Part shown: positions 48,300-60,264 of the stretch, piece by piece
Numbering within the stretch: position 1 is the stretch's first letter
Layout of the letters: each line of letters starts with the position of its first letter
Assembly (NCBI GenBank): GCA_013396635.1
Contig: WBMW01005527.1
Coordinates: forward strand, 2,142,058-2,206,057
Reading direction: 5' to 3'
DNA from: Penelope pileata
Taxonomy: Eukaryota; Chordata; Aves; Galliformes; Cracidae
Length of the DNA stretch: 64,000 nt
Notes under the pieces: generated by a model
What the model was told of the DNA's origin: nothing
The model's database searches: none
Seen by the model: only the letters and a program-made list of their open reading frames with translations
Position numbers and translations under genes: made by a program

Positions 48300-48340
48300 C
48301 AGTGATTCCCAGTTCTTTTTGGGTGGAACCTTGCCCAAGA
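48300..48340 (+). repeat. Possible hAT (Charlie-like) DNA transposon end
   Basis: CAGTGATTCCCAGTTCTTTT followed by TGGGTGGAACC resembles the hAT/Charlie terminal repeat pattern CAGNGGTTCTCAA...TTTTTTGG. I could not place the opposite end with confidence; the sequence as far as about 48600 may belong to the same element. The call rests on one short terminus only. Confidence 0.33.
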
Positions 48341-48920
48341 AAATTGTCAATTACCTCTCTCCCTGGATCTAGTTTGGTCCTAGTTTTGTCCTCCCATTCT
48401 CACCAGGACTCTTGCTTCTTCCTCCCTTCTTCCTCTCTGCCTCAGGAGTGCTGCAGCTACTTCCTTGGTTCTATGTGCTGAGACTCCTGCTGCTTTCTTC
48501 TTGACCTCACTGGCTCTGCTGCAGCCCAGCAGCGGTGCTAGCAAGTCACAATGCAAAGCCCAAATAATTCAGGCTGACTCTAAATGGGACTTCTAAAGGC
48601 ATTTCAGAGCTGTGCTTGCTAGCATAGTTTCCTTCCAGCATTTCATTTCCTAGCATATTTTCCATGCATTAAGACTTGTAACCTGGCCAAAGCAAGATGC
48701 CGTGCCGTGCCTTACCTGTCAGATACCCGTTATGTTCTATTAGCATCGTGCCTCAGCAGGTGAGGGACTATTACACTTGCGCATGTGACATTAATAATTA
48801 CTATCATAATCACCTTTGGGAATACATAAAGATATTTTTTCTTAGATATGTATTAGGTTAACACTTTACCAAATAATCATGATTAGCAGCTTGAAAATTT
48901 CTTGTAAACATTAGTTATTA

Positions 48921-49093
48921 AACCCTTAAATGGTCCTATGAGGTATCATTACCCCCATTACATAAGCAGAAAAAAATGACCACATCAAAGATAATTCTTT
49001 CCCAAGTTCCAGCAGTGAATCACAAGCTGAGACATGAACTCCAGAGCTCCTGTTTCACCTATGGACTTTGCATGCTTTAACACACTGACTCCC
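48921..49093 (+). repeat. MIR (CORE-SINE) copy
   Basis: The segment keeps the MIR 3' half in order: CCTATGAGGTATCATTACCC and CCATTACATAAGCAGAAAA, then a diverged TTCTTTCCCAAGTTCCAGCA block, then a region with GACATGAACTCCAGAGCTCC and CACACTGACTCCC. This resembles the MIR sequence around CCTATGAGGTAGGTACTATT and the final CTGACTCC. It is a very old, diverged copy. MIR/CORE-SINEs predate the mammal-bird split, so a bird copy is expected though scarce. The alignment was made by eye. Confidence 0.7.
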
Positions 49094-51014
49094 AAGACTT
49101 GAATGCTATCTTTATGAACAATACAAGTGTTATCGTTTACATTTTTTTCAAGCCATCACACTAGAGATGAATTGTTAGTACCAGCCATGTCTTTTGAGGG
49201 GGTGTTTTTTATTGCTGCAAATGAAATATTTTTTGGATACAGGATGACTTCTGTAAGCGTATTAGTAATTGTGACCTTAGGTGTTGTTTTGTACTTTCAA
49301 ATTACTGAAGCAAGGTATTATCTGAAAAATGAAAAGCTGTGTTAGAATGCTGTTGAAAGTTAAACCCAAATGGCAAAGAAATGTCATACATAGTTATTTA
49401 GAATCATGTTTGTGTATAGGATGTTATTTTTGTCTATTTCTCTGGTCTGTTTATAACCATTAAGAAGGAATTATGCATAGTAATGTTTTTAGATTCCAAG
49501 GAAGTTATTCAGGCTGTACATTATAATTTTTATTTCTTGTTTGGCTGCAGGACAGCATTATGGAGTCATTATCCACTTAATAAATGAAATAGATGCAGCC
49601 TCCCTTTCCAGTCGGTGGCTGTTGGTTTGGGAGGAGGTAGCATCTTGTCACCAGTACAGACTGAGAAATGGAGGTTCAGCGAGGCCTCATGTCTGCTTTC
49701 TCCAAGGAGGGTGGTGGTTGGTTTTTTCACTGCCTGGAGTAATGACCCTTTCCTAGCAATGTGCAGGTGATGCAATGGCAATGTCCGCTTGCACTGTGAA
49801 GAGAGCCCACTCCTGTCCCTTATGGCCCGTGTATGTAAGGCTCTTCAGTTGTGATGGAGGGTACGTAGCTTGTTTACAGTCTGAGAGGTGCATGTGGGAA
49901 AGGATGGAAGGTGTGACTGAGGAATTAAGTTCAGTGTGCTTTGAGGTCATAAGGGAACTGGCTGAGGTAAGATTCTAAGTAATTGCTTTGCTTCAAGATT
50001 TCAACAGTTGAATATTGAGCCAGCTCTTTGTAGCCAGAGCAAAAACATTTCCAAGTTTGCACATTGTTTTTTGGAATATGTACTGATTCTGCATGTCCCT
50101 GTCTCCCTCTGTTGTTCAATTTTCTACTTTTTTTGTGTGCTTTTTAATGTGTTACATTTTTGCTGAATTGTAGTCAAGTGGCTAACAGGGCAACTAAATT
50201 TTAATAAGGTCGCATTTGATAATAACAGCTTGAAGCTTTCAGTTCTGATTGGACTAATGTAAAAAGTAAATATATCTCAGTCTATACTATATCACCCTGC
50301 AGTGATATAGTTAAAAATTTGCTGGAATCCTGTGCTAAAAATGTTAAGCTGAAATGAAAACTACACACCTTAATTGTTCATTTATGTTACCAGCAGCTAT
50401 CAGCTGCGCTGATTTTGCTCTTTATGCATGAGCAAAGCTCACAGTCCATACCTGGCTCTCAAAGAAAATAAAAGATCTGTTTCTTCAGGCACCTGCAGCA
50501 TCAGCTCTGTCTCCCTGATGACTGTGGCCAGACAGAATTGCCATTAGCGTTAGCCCTTTGGCATCGCTTTTTGATCAGTGAGCCCTGCTGCGCTGTTCCG
50601 GTATTCCTTGCACATCGCAGCCACAACTGCTATCCTTGGATCTCTGCTCTCTTCTTTCTGGAGCTCGTTCTCAGTTCAGACGCTGTCAGTTCTGTTTTAT
50701 ATCAAAGGCCTCTCCTCTCCGGCCTTCCCTCCCCAGGCCCTCTTGGCAGCCGTGCTGCTCCTTGGTGCTTCGGGTCCCGCTCCACATGGCCGCAGCCCGC
50801 AGCAGCCGGTGCCCAACTGGAGCCCATCCCACCAGTGACGGTGGGACTGCCGCCTTGGCTGCCCTCGTGCTTTCCTTGCCTTTCTTTTCTGGCACATGAG
50901 GTTCAGATTTTCCACATAAAACCTTGGTGCTAGAAACCCACCTCTGGTCGTGTGCCAAGTTTGGTGCCCATGGTACCTGCCTGTCATTAGCTCTCCTTCC
51001 CTGAGAGCTGCAGG
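49094..51014. other. Non-coding sequence between the MIR copy and the CpG island
   Basis: No recognised gene. GC rises from about 50500 toward the island, giving overlapping ORFs on both strands (86-131 codons) with no known motifs. Confidence 0.45.
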
Positions 51015-51780
51015 TGCCCATCCTGGAGGTGCCCAAGGCCGGGCTGGACGGGCCCTGGGCAGCCTGAGCTGGTGGGGGGCACCCAGCCCGCAGCAGGAGG
51101 ACGGCTGTAAAGTCCCATCCGGCCCAAGCAGCTCTGTGAGGCCGCCCCGGCTGCAGCAGCACCCCCGCCCGGCTCCACAGGTGCTGCCCCTCAGGCGGCC
51201 GCGCGCCCAACGGCCGGGGCCGTGCCCGCTCCTCCGCGCCGGGCAAGCGGGAAGACAGCGCGAAGGGGCACCGCCTTTGCGGTTCGTGGTTCGCCTCTTG
51301 CAGCGGGCGCGGGTCCCTCACGGCCGTGCTGCCGCGCGGGGGATGCGGGAGGCACCGGCGCCGCCGTGCGCTGAGCCCGNGCGTTAGGACGGGTCCGGGG
51401 GAACCTGTATGCGTAGCGCTGCGATGCGTTCATTGCAGCGCTGTGCCTGCAGCCGGGCAGCTCGGCGCCGTTCCCATAAACACCGGGTGCCACGGCAACG
51501 TCTGTGGGTGTGCGACGGGCTCAGCGGGTAATTGACACAGCCCCAGCGTGGCGGGTTCGGTCGTTCTGTTCAGCTCTTTGCATAGGCCAGTCTTGGCGCC
51601 TCACCTCAACCTAGCTCACCTTGCAGGCTAAAAGGCTGCTCAGGGCGTGGTGTAGCAAAGCGCAGTGTCGGGGTCACTCCCGAGCCCCCCGCAGCCGAGC
51701 GCCCCAGAGCTGCCAGCGGGGCGGTGTGGGCAGTATCTCGGTGGCATATCTGAGAGAGGTGTGGGTCTGTGTTGCCGGGG
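51015..51780. promoter_or_regulatory. CpG island, candidate promoter
   Basis: GC content and CpG density rise sharply here against an AT-rich background, most strongly from 51185 to 51560, where CpGs recur every few bases (CGGCCGCGCGCCC near 51197, CCGCGCGGGGG near 51331). An RFX-type X-box match, GGTGCCACGGCAAC at 51486-51499, fits the consensus at 13 of 14 positions. No TATA box is obvious. Weak donor-like GT sites occur at about 51528 (GCGGGTAATT) and 51820 (CTGGTAGATG). ORFs over 200 codons on the minus strand are by-products of GC-rich, stop-poor sequence and match nothing I know. It may be an alternative TENM2 promoter, a lncRNA promoter or an orphan CpG island. Confidence 0.6.
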
Positions 51781-54700
51781 TTCATCCTGAACGGGCTCTT
51801 TCTTCCTGCCACCTTTCTGGTAGATGCTTTGCCCTGTGAGCTTTAAATGTCAGCAGACTTTGGAAGTACTTCAGTAACACCTTTCATTGCTCTTTAAAGA
51901 CTTCTTGAGAAGCACGAAGAAGTGTTTGCGTGCTGCTGAGCACCTGAACACGCAATAGCGTTACTTACATCCTGAATTGTGTATTCCTTAGGATGGGTTT
52001 GGATGGCTCACTTCAGACTGAGAAGCGTCTTTAAAATGAAGTTCACAGAACAACATGGTTCATTACAATTTTTTAAATCATGACCATGTATTTTTTGATG
52101 TCGTTGCTCTGTGAATTTGGTTAACAAACATTCTGTAAAGTTGAAACAAAAACTATGCAATAGAGATAAGAGAGGCACCAGAATGTTTACAACATCCTTT
52201 ATGGTCTGCATACATGACTGTGTTCATATTCTTGATAATAAAAAAAATCACAGCAGCATATTATCACTTTGTGTTGTGCAGATATGTCTTCTGCTGATTA
52301 AAATGTCAAAATAGCACAAATAAGAATTAAGGTTATATAAAATACAGCTAGAGATCCAAGCTTTTTCCCACTGATGTCAATAAGCACAATTTTAATGGAG
52401 TATTTGGGGAGGGGAAAAAAGAAGCTAAAAACTAAGGATTTTTAATGCAGTGATAACCCTCCTTGATATCTCCAGCAGTGGTTCTCTTACGGAGCGGCTG
52501 TTATCTCTAGACACTGTTTGTAGATAGGGGTACTGGCTCACGGAGGAAGTGTATTTTAAAAAGCACCAGAAAAAGCCATCGGGAGGTTTGGGGAAGGAGG
52601 GAGCGGAGGCTATTGAACAATCTGAGCGTTTATAAGATGTCTCTGTTTTTATCCCCCAAGATTGGGCCCTTTAAATGTCATGCTTTTGGTCTTGCACGTT
52701 AAGATGAGAACATTCTAGGAAATGTGTGGTGACTCCATTATATTGTATAGGGTGGTTTATATCCCTGGCAGCTTCCAGAGGTTTCTTAGATATTCAGCAT
52801 CAGAAATCGTACTGTTTTATCCCAGATTCCTCAAGCAAGCAGCAGTTTATGGTAAGAAAGAGTTGTCTGATACATAAAGTTTTGAATTGCTTCTGTGATT
52901 GTCACAGGAGAGAATGTCAAAAAATGACAATGGCTGTAATAAACTGGTTGGCTGAAAAATGTTAAAATTAAAAATACTTAACACTTTTTTTTTTTATTTT
53001 CTGGTAACAACTTCTTTCACTCTGTCAGAAACTCTTTACTGGAAAGCTTTTTCTCTGTTGTCTGTGAATTCACAAAGTTGAAGAACATTCCAAGTAGCAG
53101 CCAGATAGTTCTCCAGGGCTCTCAGTCAGCTGGGTGGAAGAGATGACACATTCACAGTTGAGTTTCCATGGATCCAAAATCGGTATATTCTGAAGAAGAA
53201 AAGATGTAAGGGAAAAAAAATTGACTGTTGTTATTACATTTCATTTATTTTTAGATGCAGCAAGTTACTTGTTTTGAAGTTACTTATTTTTAAGAGAATG
53301 TTATTTATAATGAGATCTGATTACATTTCAGTTGTCTTAAAACCCCATTTTTTTCTAAATTTACTCATTCTTAATGTAATATCTTTGCTTTTAACAGAAA
53401 TGTTATTTATATGCTTTATTGAACGTTTCGGTCACTTTTTAACAATTTACTTAAAATGCTCTTTTAAAGTTCTCAAAAGTCAATCGTGTCATGTTCTTCC
53501 TGCTCTCAGCGTTCTAATCAGTACTTCACATTTTCCAATTTTTTTTTTTTTACTCTATTCCTTCGCTATGCATTCTCTGTTTCTGATGTGACAGAGATAA
53601 AAGACAGGAACAGGTGTTTTGTTTCATACCAAAGGTTAATCAAAACAAATACCCTCTGTCTGATGAGAGCTGATGGCATGACAGGAAATGTGTTTTAAGG
53701 GTGCTTTTATACACCATGTCAGGCCTCCTCCGTGGAATTTTATTCTATGTTCTGAGCCACAACAGACGGATTGTGAGCCAGACTCTCGAGGCTGCCCACT
53801 CTTTTTTTGAAATATTTAATCATTTACTTTAGTCATAGTATAGATACATCGTGAAATTGGGGGAAAAAAAAGATTTGACTCATAATTAGGTCTCCACAAA
53901 TACTCAGGCAGCAAGAAGGGATTGTGCTGTTGTTGATATGTACTGTTGTTATGGCATTGCTTATATAGCAAAGGGACGTATTTCTTTCATCATCATGACT
54001 GTGATCATTGCTGGTGTTGTAAAGTTAACTGTTTGTCGTGAGTGCAAAAACTCAAGTCTTCAGAATTTTCTAGGAGTCTCTTAGAGGTAAGTGGAATTTC
54101 AGGTGTTCCATTATAGAATATTCCACTTGATCATAGCATGAAACAGTTTCAAGAATTGCATGAATTGTCAGGTAGCAGAGTGGGACCTAACCCTGTAAGA
54201 CCTTTGCCTTGTAAGTATAAAAACTGGAGATTTGGTGTGAAAAATGTAGATCAGGACAGCAGTAAACAGGAGCAAGTGTTAAAAAGTAAAACCTTTGTAC
54301 TTGTTTACCACTACTTCTTCAGTACTCTGTATTAGAGATGGAAGTCCTTCTTTCTGTTTTCATCTTGGAACTTCTAATAACTTTTCCTTTTTTACATTTC
54401 TGGTAATTTCTTACAGTCTTATTTTCTGTTCTTAGGAAAGTCCATTTGAAGGAGTATTAGGCATCTTTGTCACACAATGCACATCAAGCTCAGCTCTAGG
54501 CAAGTCAGCAGGCCTTTGGACCTAGCCATAACAAGAAGTAATAACTCCTAAATAGGGAGGTTCCTAGATTTGGTTCTGAGCTTTCACATTGTCAAGGAAC
54601 TAAGCTAAAGCCAAGATCATCTTATGAAAACAAGGGCTTTTGACCAGCCCCGGTTATTAGGGAATGACAGCAGTGGCCTTTTAATTTGATGACAGCCTTC

Positions 54701-56825
54701 TGTTTTTTTGGTATCCATATCATGGGTGTAGCAAAGCAATTTACAGAGCATCTGGAATTGACTTCATAGCAGAAATAATCTCAGAGTAGAAGTCAGCCTG
54801 AATATAGGTCAAGTTAGTGCATAGGAAACTAACACATCTTCAAAGCTGTGGCTCAGAGAAGTACTGAATACTCAAGGGTATACTTAAGGCATGAATATCG
54901 CATATTAATTGGGAGGACTGGGCAGTAAAACCAGGTTTTGTTCAGTTAATTGTACTGCTCAGTACTCTAAAATAAATTGTGTGGTCTGTGAAGCTATGTA
55001 CTCTATTGACTTAAAGTAGATCTTTACTTCACGTGGAGAACTTAAATTATCTAGTAGTGAAGAAAATCCTTTATGAGCCATAGAGTTCCCTCCTGGAAAT
55101 TGGCCTTCATCCTAGCAAGCAAAATGTCTCTGCACAGTGTGAAGGAGCTCTCAGCCCATGTTACAGGCAGACGTGTGCCTGTAGGTAAGCTACCCTCTCT
55201 GTCCCTCAAGTTATTGAGGCACAGAAGTTCCTATGAACTGGCTGCCATTTAGGCTTGGATGAAGGTAATCAGTTTACTGTTATTTTAAAAAGTGTCTGTG
55301 TTCTCTGAGAGATGCTTTAGGAATTGTTTGAAGTACTGATGACATCTTAGCAGGCCTTAGCTTGTGTCACTGTAAATGAAACCACAGTTGGAACAAACAT
55401 TCTAGACAGAAATATACCAAGCAGACAGCAATGCAAGTCAGTGCAACAGAAGTATGAATTTTGAAATGTCATTTTTTATCTATATTTCTGTATGGTTTTA
55501 CAAGTAAATACAACAGAAAAATACTGCATGTCCTTTTGAATTAGCATTCCCAAATATCCAGAAGCATGCTGATCATTTTCTCTCTTAGTTCTTCAGTCAA
55601 GAAAAAATTACAGAAGTATTGATTTCCTTTCATGATATGCCAGATTTTGTAATATATTAACACTTCTCTCATGATGTAGAGAAAACTAATACCTAATTTG
55701 TTATTATTTATTTAGTTATAGTTATCACTTACTGATTTGACAATAATAAGAATCAAAGTTTATTTTCAGTAGCTGTTGAGACAAGTGTATGAATCAGAGT
55801 CAAATTATGAGTTGCTTTTACTCAAGAGGCTTCTACTTTTTTTTTCCTCTTTGTGTCTTTGCATGACACTTGGCTATTTTTCCTGTAGAATATCACCAGC
55901 AGCCATAGATAAATCCATCCAGCCTTGCATGTAGCGAGTAAGGTTGTAGTGTTTGAACCGAGTGGAGGTCACAAAGAATTTGAATTTATAATAGTACTAC
56001 CACGTATTCTTAGTTGGTCTTCAAAAGCAGTATTTGTGTGGTTTTATAGTTCCTACCAGCTATAGCATCACGTTTGCCTTCACTGAGCCAGGAGGTTACA
56101 GGTAGCTCATGCTTGTGCAAGCTCTTCAACTTGTACCTCTCACCAATAAAACTGTCTGATCATGACACTCTTTTTGCCATGCCAATTTCTTCTCTTGTCA
56201 TAAATGAGACACAGTGGAGTATATACAATATATATACAATATAAGACATCAGGTATTACCTGCTATGCCTCTGTTTTAGCCCTTGTGCTACACTATTGTA
56301 TTTCCTTTGAGTGAAGAGTCACAGTCTAGGAGATGGTAGCTGGGGAGGGAGGGAGTGCCTCAGTGCCGTTCTGCTTCTGTAATGATTGTGGCTTAAGAGG
56401 ATGATCCAAAGGTATTATTGAAACAAGGATTGTGGGGAAAAAGGCAATATGTTTTATTAAACCAACAGATGTAACTGGAAAAAAGAATAGATGCTTTCAG
56501 ACATAGTCTTTTTTTTTTTTTCCCTCAGATTGGAAAGGGAAGAAATAAAAACAACAGGAAAAAAAATATTTCTGTGTTCATACCATTCAAGTACATAATT
56601 GGCAAAGAAAAAGTCTTTCCTAGACACAAGTACAGAAGGTTATTGGGAAGGGCAAGTGGTCATTAACTCTTCTGCATAGCCAGAAGCTTTCATTTAGCTC
56701 CCAAGGATATGTAGAGGATGAACATTTCTGGCCCGTGGTCCCTCTAACAGGTGTCAGCTTGACTGAAGTACTTTTGTAGTATTTTGCCACAGTATTTTCA
56801 CATAACTTGTTGCCATGACACTCCA
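51781..56825. other. Non-coding sequence downstream of the CpG island
   Basis: AT-rich, with no recognised exon or transposon. T runs near 52986 and 53539 produce Phe-rich ORFs. A small ATATACAAT-type repeat lies at about 56220-56243. Confidence 0.5.
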
Positions 56826-56903
56826 CATTCTAGATAATACAGCAGGAGGGGTGCAGGGCGGGGGCATTCTAGATAATACAGCAGGAGGGGTGCAGGGCGG
56901 GGG
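56826..56903. repeat. Perfect 39-bp tandem duplication
   Basis: Two identical 39-base units, 56826-56864 and 56865-56903, lie head to tail. Each runs from CATTCTAGATAATACAGCAG through GAGGGGTGCAGGGCGGGGG. Identity with no mismatch implies a recent event or an assembly artefact. The unit ends in a G-rich tail. Confidence 0.95.
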
Positions 56904-59763
56904 AGCCATCATCAGCTAACCAGTGCAATGCTTTCAACATCAGCTATGTTATTTATCCAGTATTCTATTACTATGCAAGTTTTAAGTAGCAGATGCAGAG
57001 CATGGGTTTGCATGCAGGCTGCTGGAATCCTAGACCTAAAACAAACTGAGGAACGATCCAGATTTCTAGCAGAATGGAGAAGGATCAAAGAGCGTTCTGT
57101 GATTAAACTTAACTGGACTTTGTCAGATACAATGGAGGGAAAACTCAAATTAGTTGTTGGAAAACTGATTAGTTATTCTCTGTATGTGGTGAATGTATAA
57201 AAAAGAATTGGAAACCAGTTGTATCTCTGCCCTGAGTGGCATTACTGGTGTGTTTCATTGCGTAGTTACGTTGTAGTATTCAGTGGTAGGGCTCCTGTTT
57301 GCTAACAGAGGGCTGCTTGAGGAAACTCAAGGAGAAGCACGTTTAACTGTAGTGAGATACGGGTTTTGCATTCATGTAAGTCAAAGCCCCAGCCTGTCTT
57401 GTGGAAATGTTGCCGATTTGTAGGAGAATAACTTTCTTCCATAGGAGAATAGCTTGTTTTCCTCACTGAAGCTGTCAGGATTTAAGCAGTTTGGTGTCCA
57501 AACATTTTTGGTTCAAACACAAGGTCAGTTCTTGTAGAAAACAATTTATTTGGTATAGTGCATGAGCTCATGCTTAGTTTTAGCTTTGCAATGTTGTGTC
57601 TTTTAAAAAAAAAAAAAAAATTCATGCAGGTTGGGGGAGGTTTAAGGTCTTTGTTGACCTTGCGTGTAAATACTGAGGGTTGGTTGCATTGTGAATTTGT
57701 AGATAAGCCTGTGAGAATGAATACTTCTAGAACTGTGTGTGTGTTTTTGTTTTTAGATTTTTTTTTGTCATGAATATGACCTAATATCTTATGAGATACA
57801 TGGAAAGTGCTTACCAAAGCTTCCATGATAAGTGCAATTTACCACTAAGGTTAAGAAAATACAAAATGAAAAAGGGGGATGAAAATAGTCAGGGAAGGTT
57901 TTCTTCTCCTTGTTGTTACTCATTTTAAGATAAGTGACTGCAAGCATGTGTCTGTGCACGCGCATATAGAAGGAGTGGGCTTCATGCAGGAGCTGGGGAC
58001 CTCGGGCAAGATCCCTTCCAGCAGCAGAACTGGAAGAAGTACTTGATACAAATGATCCTGCAGGATGCTCTTTTGCTGGGTCAGGCTAAAGCAGCATTGT
58101 TAAGCACAGGGAGATGTGTAGAAGCCCAGAGTCCATATGATTTTACTGTTGTTTATGGTAAAGAAATCACCCAAGCTTACATGATGATGGTTGCTCAAGA
58201 AGGTCAGTGAGGATCTGATTTGAATGGATCTGTATTTATGTAAGTGTATGGCCAACCTCCAGCATGAAACACTAACAACCACAGATTTAGAAATAAGTGT
58301 GGGGCTTGGGCAGTTCTCAAGTTTCAGCTTTACAAATATGAAAACTGGACTCTGCCTGCCCAAAGCTTAACGTTCAGGTTTGTGGTGAGGTTCTTAACAT
58401 TCTTAGAAAAACATCAAAACTTACAGTGCCTTAACGATGTTTTCAATACTCGGTGTTGAATTTGGTTGTTGACTCCTTGATAATCATTTGTGAATTCATC
58501 TTCATAACCTCCCCTCTGGAATCTGGAAATCCTTACCAAAGACAGTGAGTTGTGTAGAGCTGTTAAGGTACCAAGTTGGATTAAAATTAAAAAAAAAAGT
58601 TTTAAGACTGAGATGCCTAAACACAGCTCTTGGTGACTGCTCTAAGCTAACAGAGGTGTGCAGTGCGGTTGAGTTCTGAATCCAGCTTTCCAGAATCCTA
58701 TGCCACTGACGCAGTCCTTCCCTTACCCTAATAGAGTTGCGATGCTGGGGTCCATGGGGAGGCTCAAACAGGGTGCTGAAAACAGGTGCAAAAACAGCAA
58801 CAGGAAAATATATTTTGTTTTTCAGGTTTGTTTAGTATTCTGCTGCCCCCTCGACCTTACATCTCCATGTAACAACCAAGTCTGACTGAGCTTGCGTTGG
58901 TTCAGCAGCCAGGGATGGTGCCTTTTGGCCAGGTGGCCACTTGTCAGCTGGCTAACAGCCTGCTTGCCTTTACCTCAAAGAGGTACAAACAAAGCTGAAT
59001 GCAGAAGCTCTTCTAATGTTACAAGTAGTATATATATTGAAAATAATAATAACAATTTCTGATCGTGCATGAAAATGAACCTTATTTGTGTAAGGATTTA
59101 GTGTGTGGATCTTTTCTAGGAATTCATAATTAAATTTTAAATTCTAAATTTAGTTCTTAGTTCATAATCACTTTATTAAAATTCTAAATCTGATTGCATC
59201 TTTGACTGATTCCTTTAAAAATGTTCGCTTTGGGTCACAATTCTTTCTCCTCACAATACTTAGTGCAACTCCGTGCAGAAATAATAATGTAAATAGAAGA
59301 AAATGTCTCTAATACCTCTTTTCTGAAACAGATTCATCAAAGCTAATATGTTTTGTCACTACGAAAACTCAGTTATCAACATGAAACATTTGTTCAGTCA
59401 TTTGTTTATCGGTGGCAGTTTGTTAGTAGTTATAAGTGGAATTCCATCTGCCAGTTAAACTGGATCGTAAAGTGATGCAGAAATTAGCGGCTTCGGGGTC
59501 TTCAGGGGCGGGGTCGCAGGGGGAGTTGGCTGTCCTATGGATGTCTGAACTTAATGGCACATACATGCATCTCTACACGATGGCTGAGGGGAATCGCAGG
59601 TATGCAGCTCACAAGTGTGCCAATCAGGAGAACGCAGGCACACATTGTGATTATCTCAGTTTTCAAACCTGGAAGAGACAAGAATGTGTCGCTAAATGAG
59701 AGAGGCAGTATGTCATGCTCGCTGAGATAAAAACAGAAGCTGCCAGACACTTTGGCTTTATTC
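56904..59763. other. Non-coding sequence upstream of the TENM2 short promoter
   Basis: Mostly AT-rich with an A run near 57604. The last 300 bases (59450-59720) are richer in GC and contain a GC box at about 59505-59513, so distal promoter sequence may begin here. The 87-codon ORF at 59436-59699 is unrecognised. Confidence 0.45.
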
Positions 59764-60218
59764 TGCAAATTCTTTGCTTCAAAACTCTCCTATCTTTTCT
59801 TCCTGCTTATTCCTCCTCACATTCTTTCTTTCTCTTTCTCTCGTTGCTGCCTCGATCTCTCTCTTATTGTTCTCTCCCTCTTTTCCTGTCTTTGATGCAC
59901 ATACGTTGTCACATTTCATTGACTCTCCCCTCTTCTCTGTTCTTACACTTACGCCTAGTGGTGCTTTAGCCAGAGCTTGCAGCCTCTCAGGCGAGTTTTA
60001 GTCATGTGTGAAGCTCAGTTTGATCGAGCGCTCCTTTTCTGCCTTTTCACTCTCGCAAAAGATTAAAAGGTGGCGTCACATCGCTCCCCTGCTCTTTCCC
60101 GCAGGAGGGACTTAAAAGGGACAACAAAAACTAATCACTTTCAGTACGCGTTTTCTCGCAAAAAAGGGACTTAGCTGTGCAATTTGAGGCTGGCAGTGAG
60201 GATTGGGAAGGCTAGAGG
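59760..60218 (+). promoter_or_regulatory. TENM2: Presumed promoter and 5' UTR of the short TENM2 transcript
   Basis: This segment lies directly upstream of the TENM2 start codon. It opens with a long CT-rich tract (about 59764-59960), then becomes richer in CpG (for example around 60023, 60052, 60074, 60083, 60101 and 60147-60155). GCGTCAC at 60073-60079 contains a CRE-type TGACG half site on the minus strand. Two TATA-like A-rich motifs are visible: TTAAAAGG at about 60063-60070 and TTAAAAGGG at about 60112-60120. Initiation about 30 bases after the second would give a 5' UTR of roughly 70-80 bases. A GC box (GGGGCGGGG) sits further upstream at about 59505-59513. The transcription start is inferred; no experimental signal is available. 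Confidence 0.5.
59764..59960. repeat. CT-rich low-complexity tract
   Basis: Nearly all bases on the plus strand are C or T in irregular TTTCT, CTCTT and TCCC units. Overlapping frames give Ser/Leu/Phe-rich ORFs of no significance. It lies immediately upstream of the presumed TENM2 core promoter, where purine/pyrimidine asymmetry can affect DNA structure. Confidence 0.8.
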
Positions 60219-60264
60219 ATGCTTCATACTGCTAACAAGGGAAGGAAGCCTTCAACTGAGGCAG
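60219..60264 (+). CDS. TENM2: First coding exon of a short teneurin-2 isoform (partial CDS)
   Basis: Seen: an ATG with A at -3 opens 15 codons, MLHTANKGRKPSTEA, plus one base. The exon ends at a consensus donor, GCAG|GTAAGA, with the intron beginning at 60265. An in-frame TAG at 60213-60215 lies two codons upstream, so the frame cannot extend 5' and this ATG is the only plausible start. Known: teneurins are type II transmembrane adhesion proteins of neurons; the large extracellular part carries EGF, NHL and YD repeats and binds latrophilins. A teneurin-2 form with a shortened cytoplasmic N-terminus has been described in chick. Inference: I recognise this peptide as that alternative N-terminus. 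The phase-1 donor fits joining to the exon beginning (G)RPIPPTSS, which replaces the long-form cytoplasmic head. That next exon is not in the window. The peptide is basic, with no signal peptide or membrane segment, as expected for a cytosolic N-terminus. Assignment is from memory, not alignment. Confidence 0.74.

Noticed and set aside
50686..51321. 211-codon ORF on the minus strand, the longest in the window
   Set aside because: It lies over the CpG island, where stop codons are rare on all frames, and overlaps ORFs on both strands. It has no recognisable domain and an Arg/Ala/Gly/Pro-rich composition.
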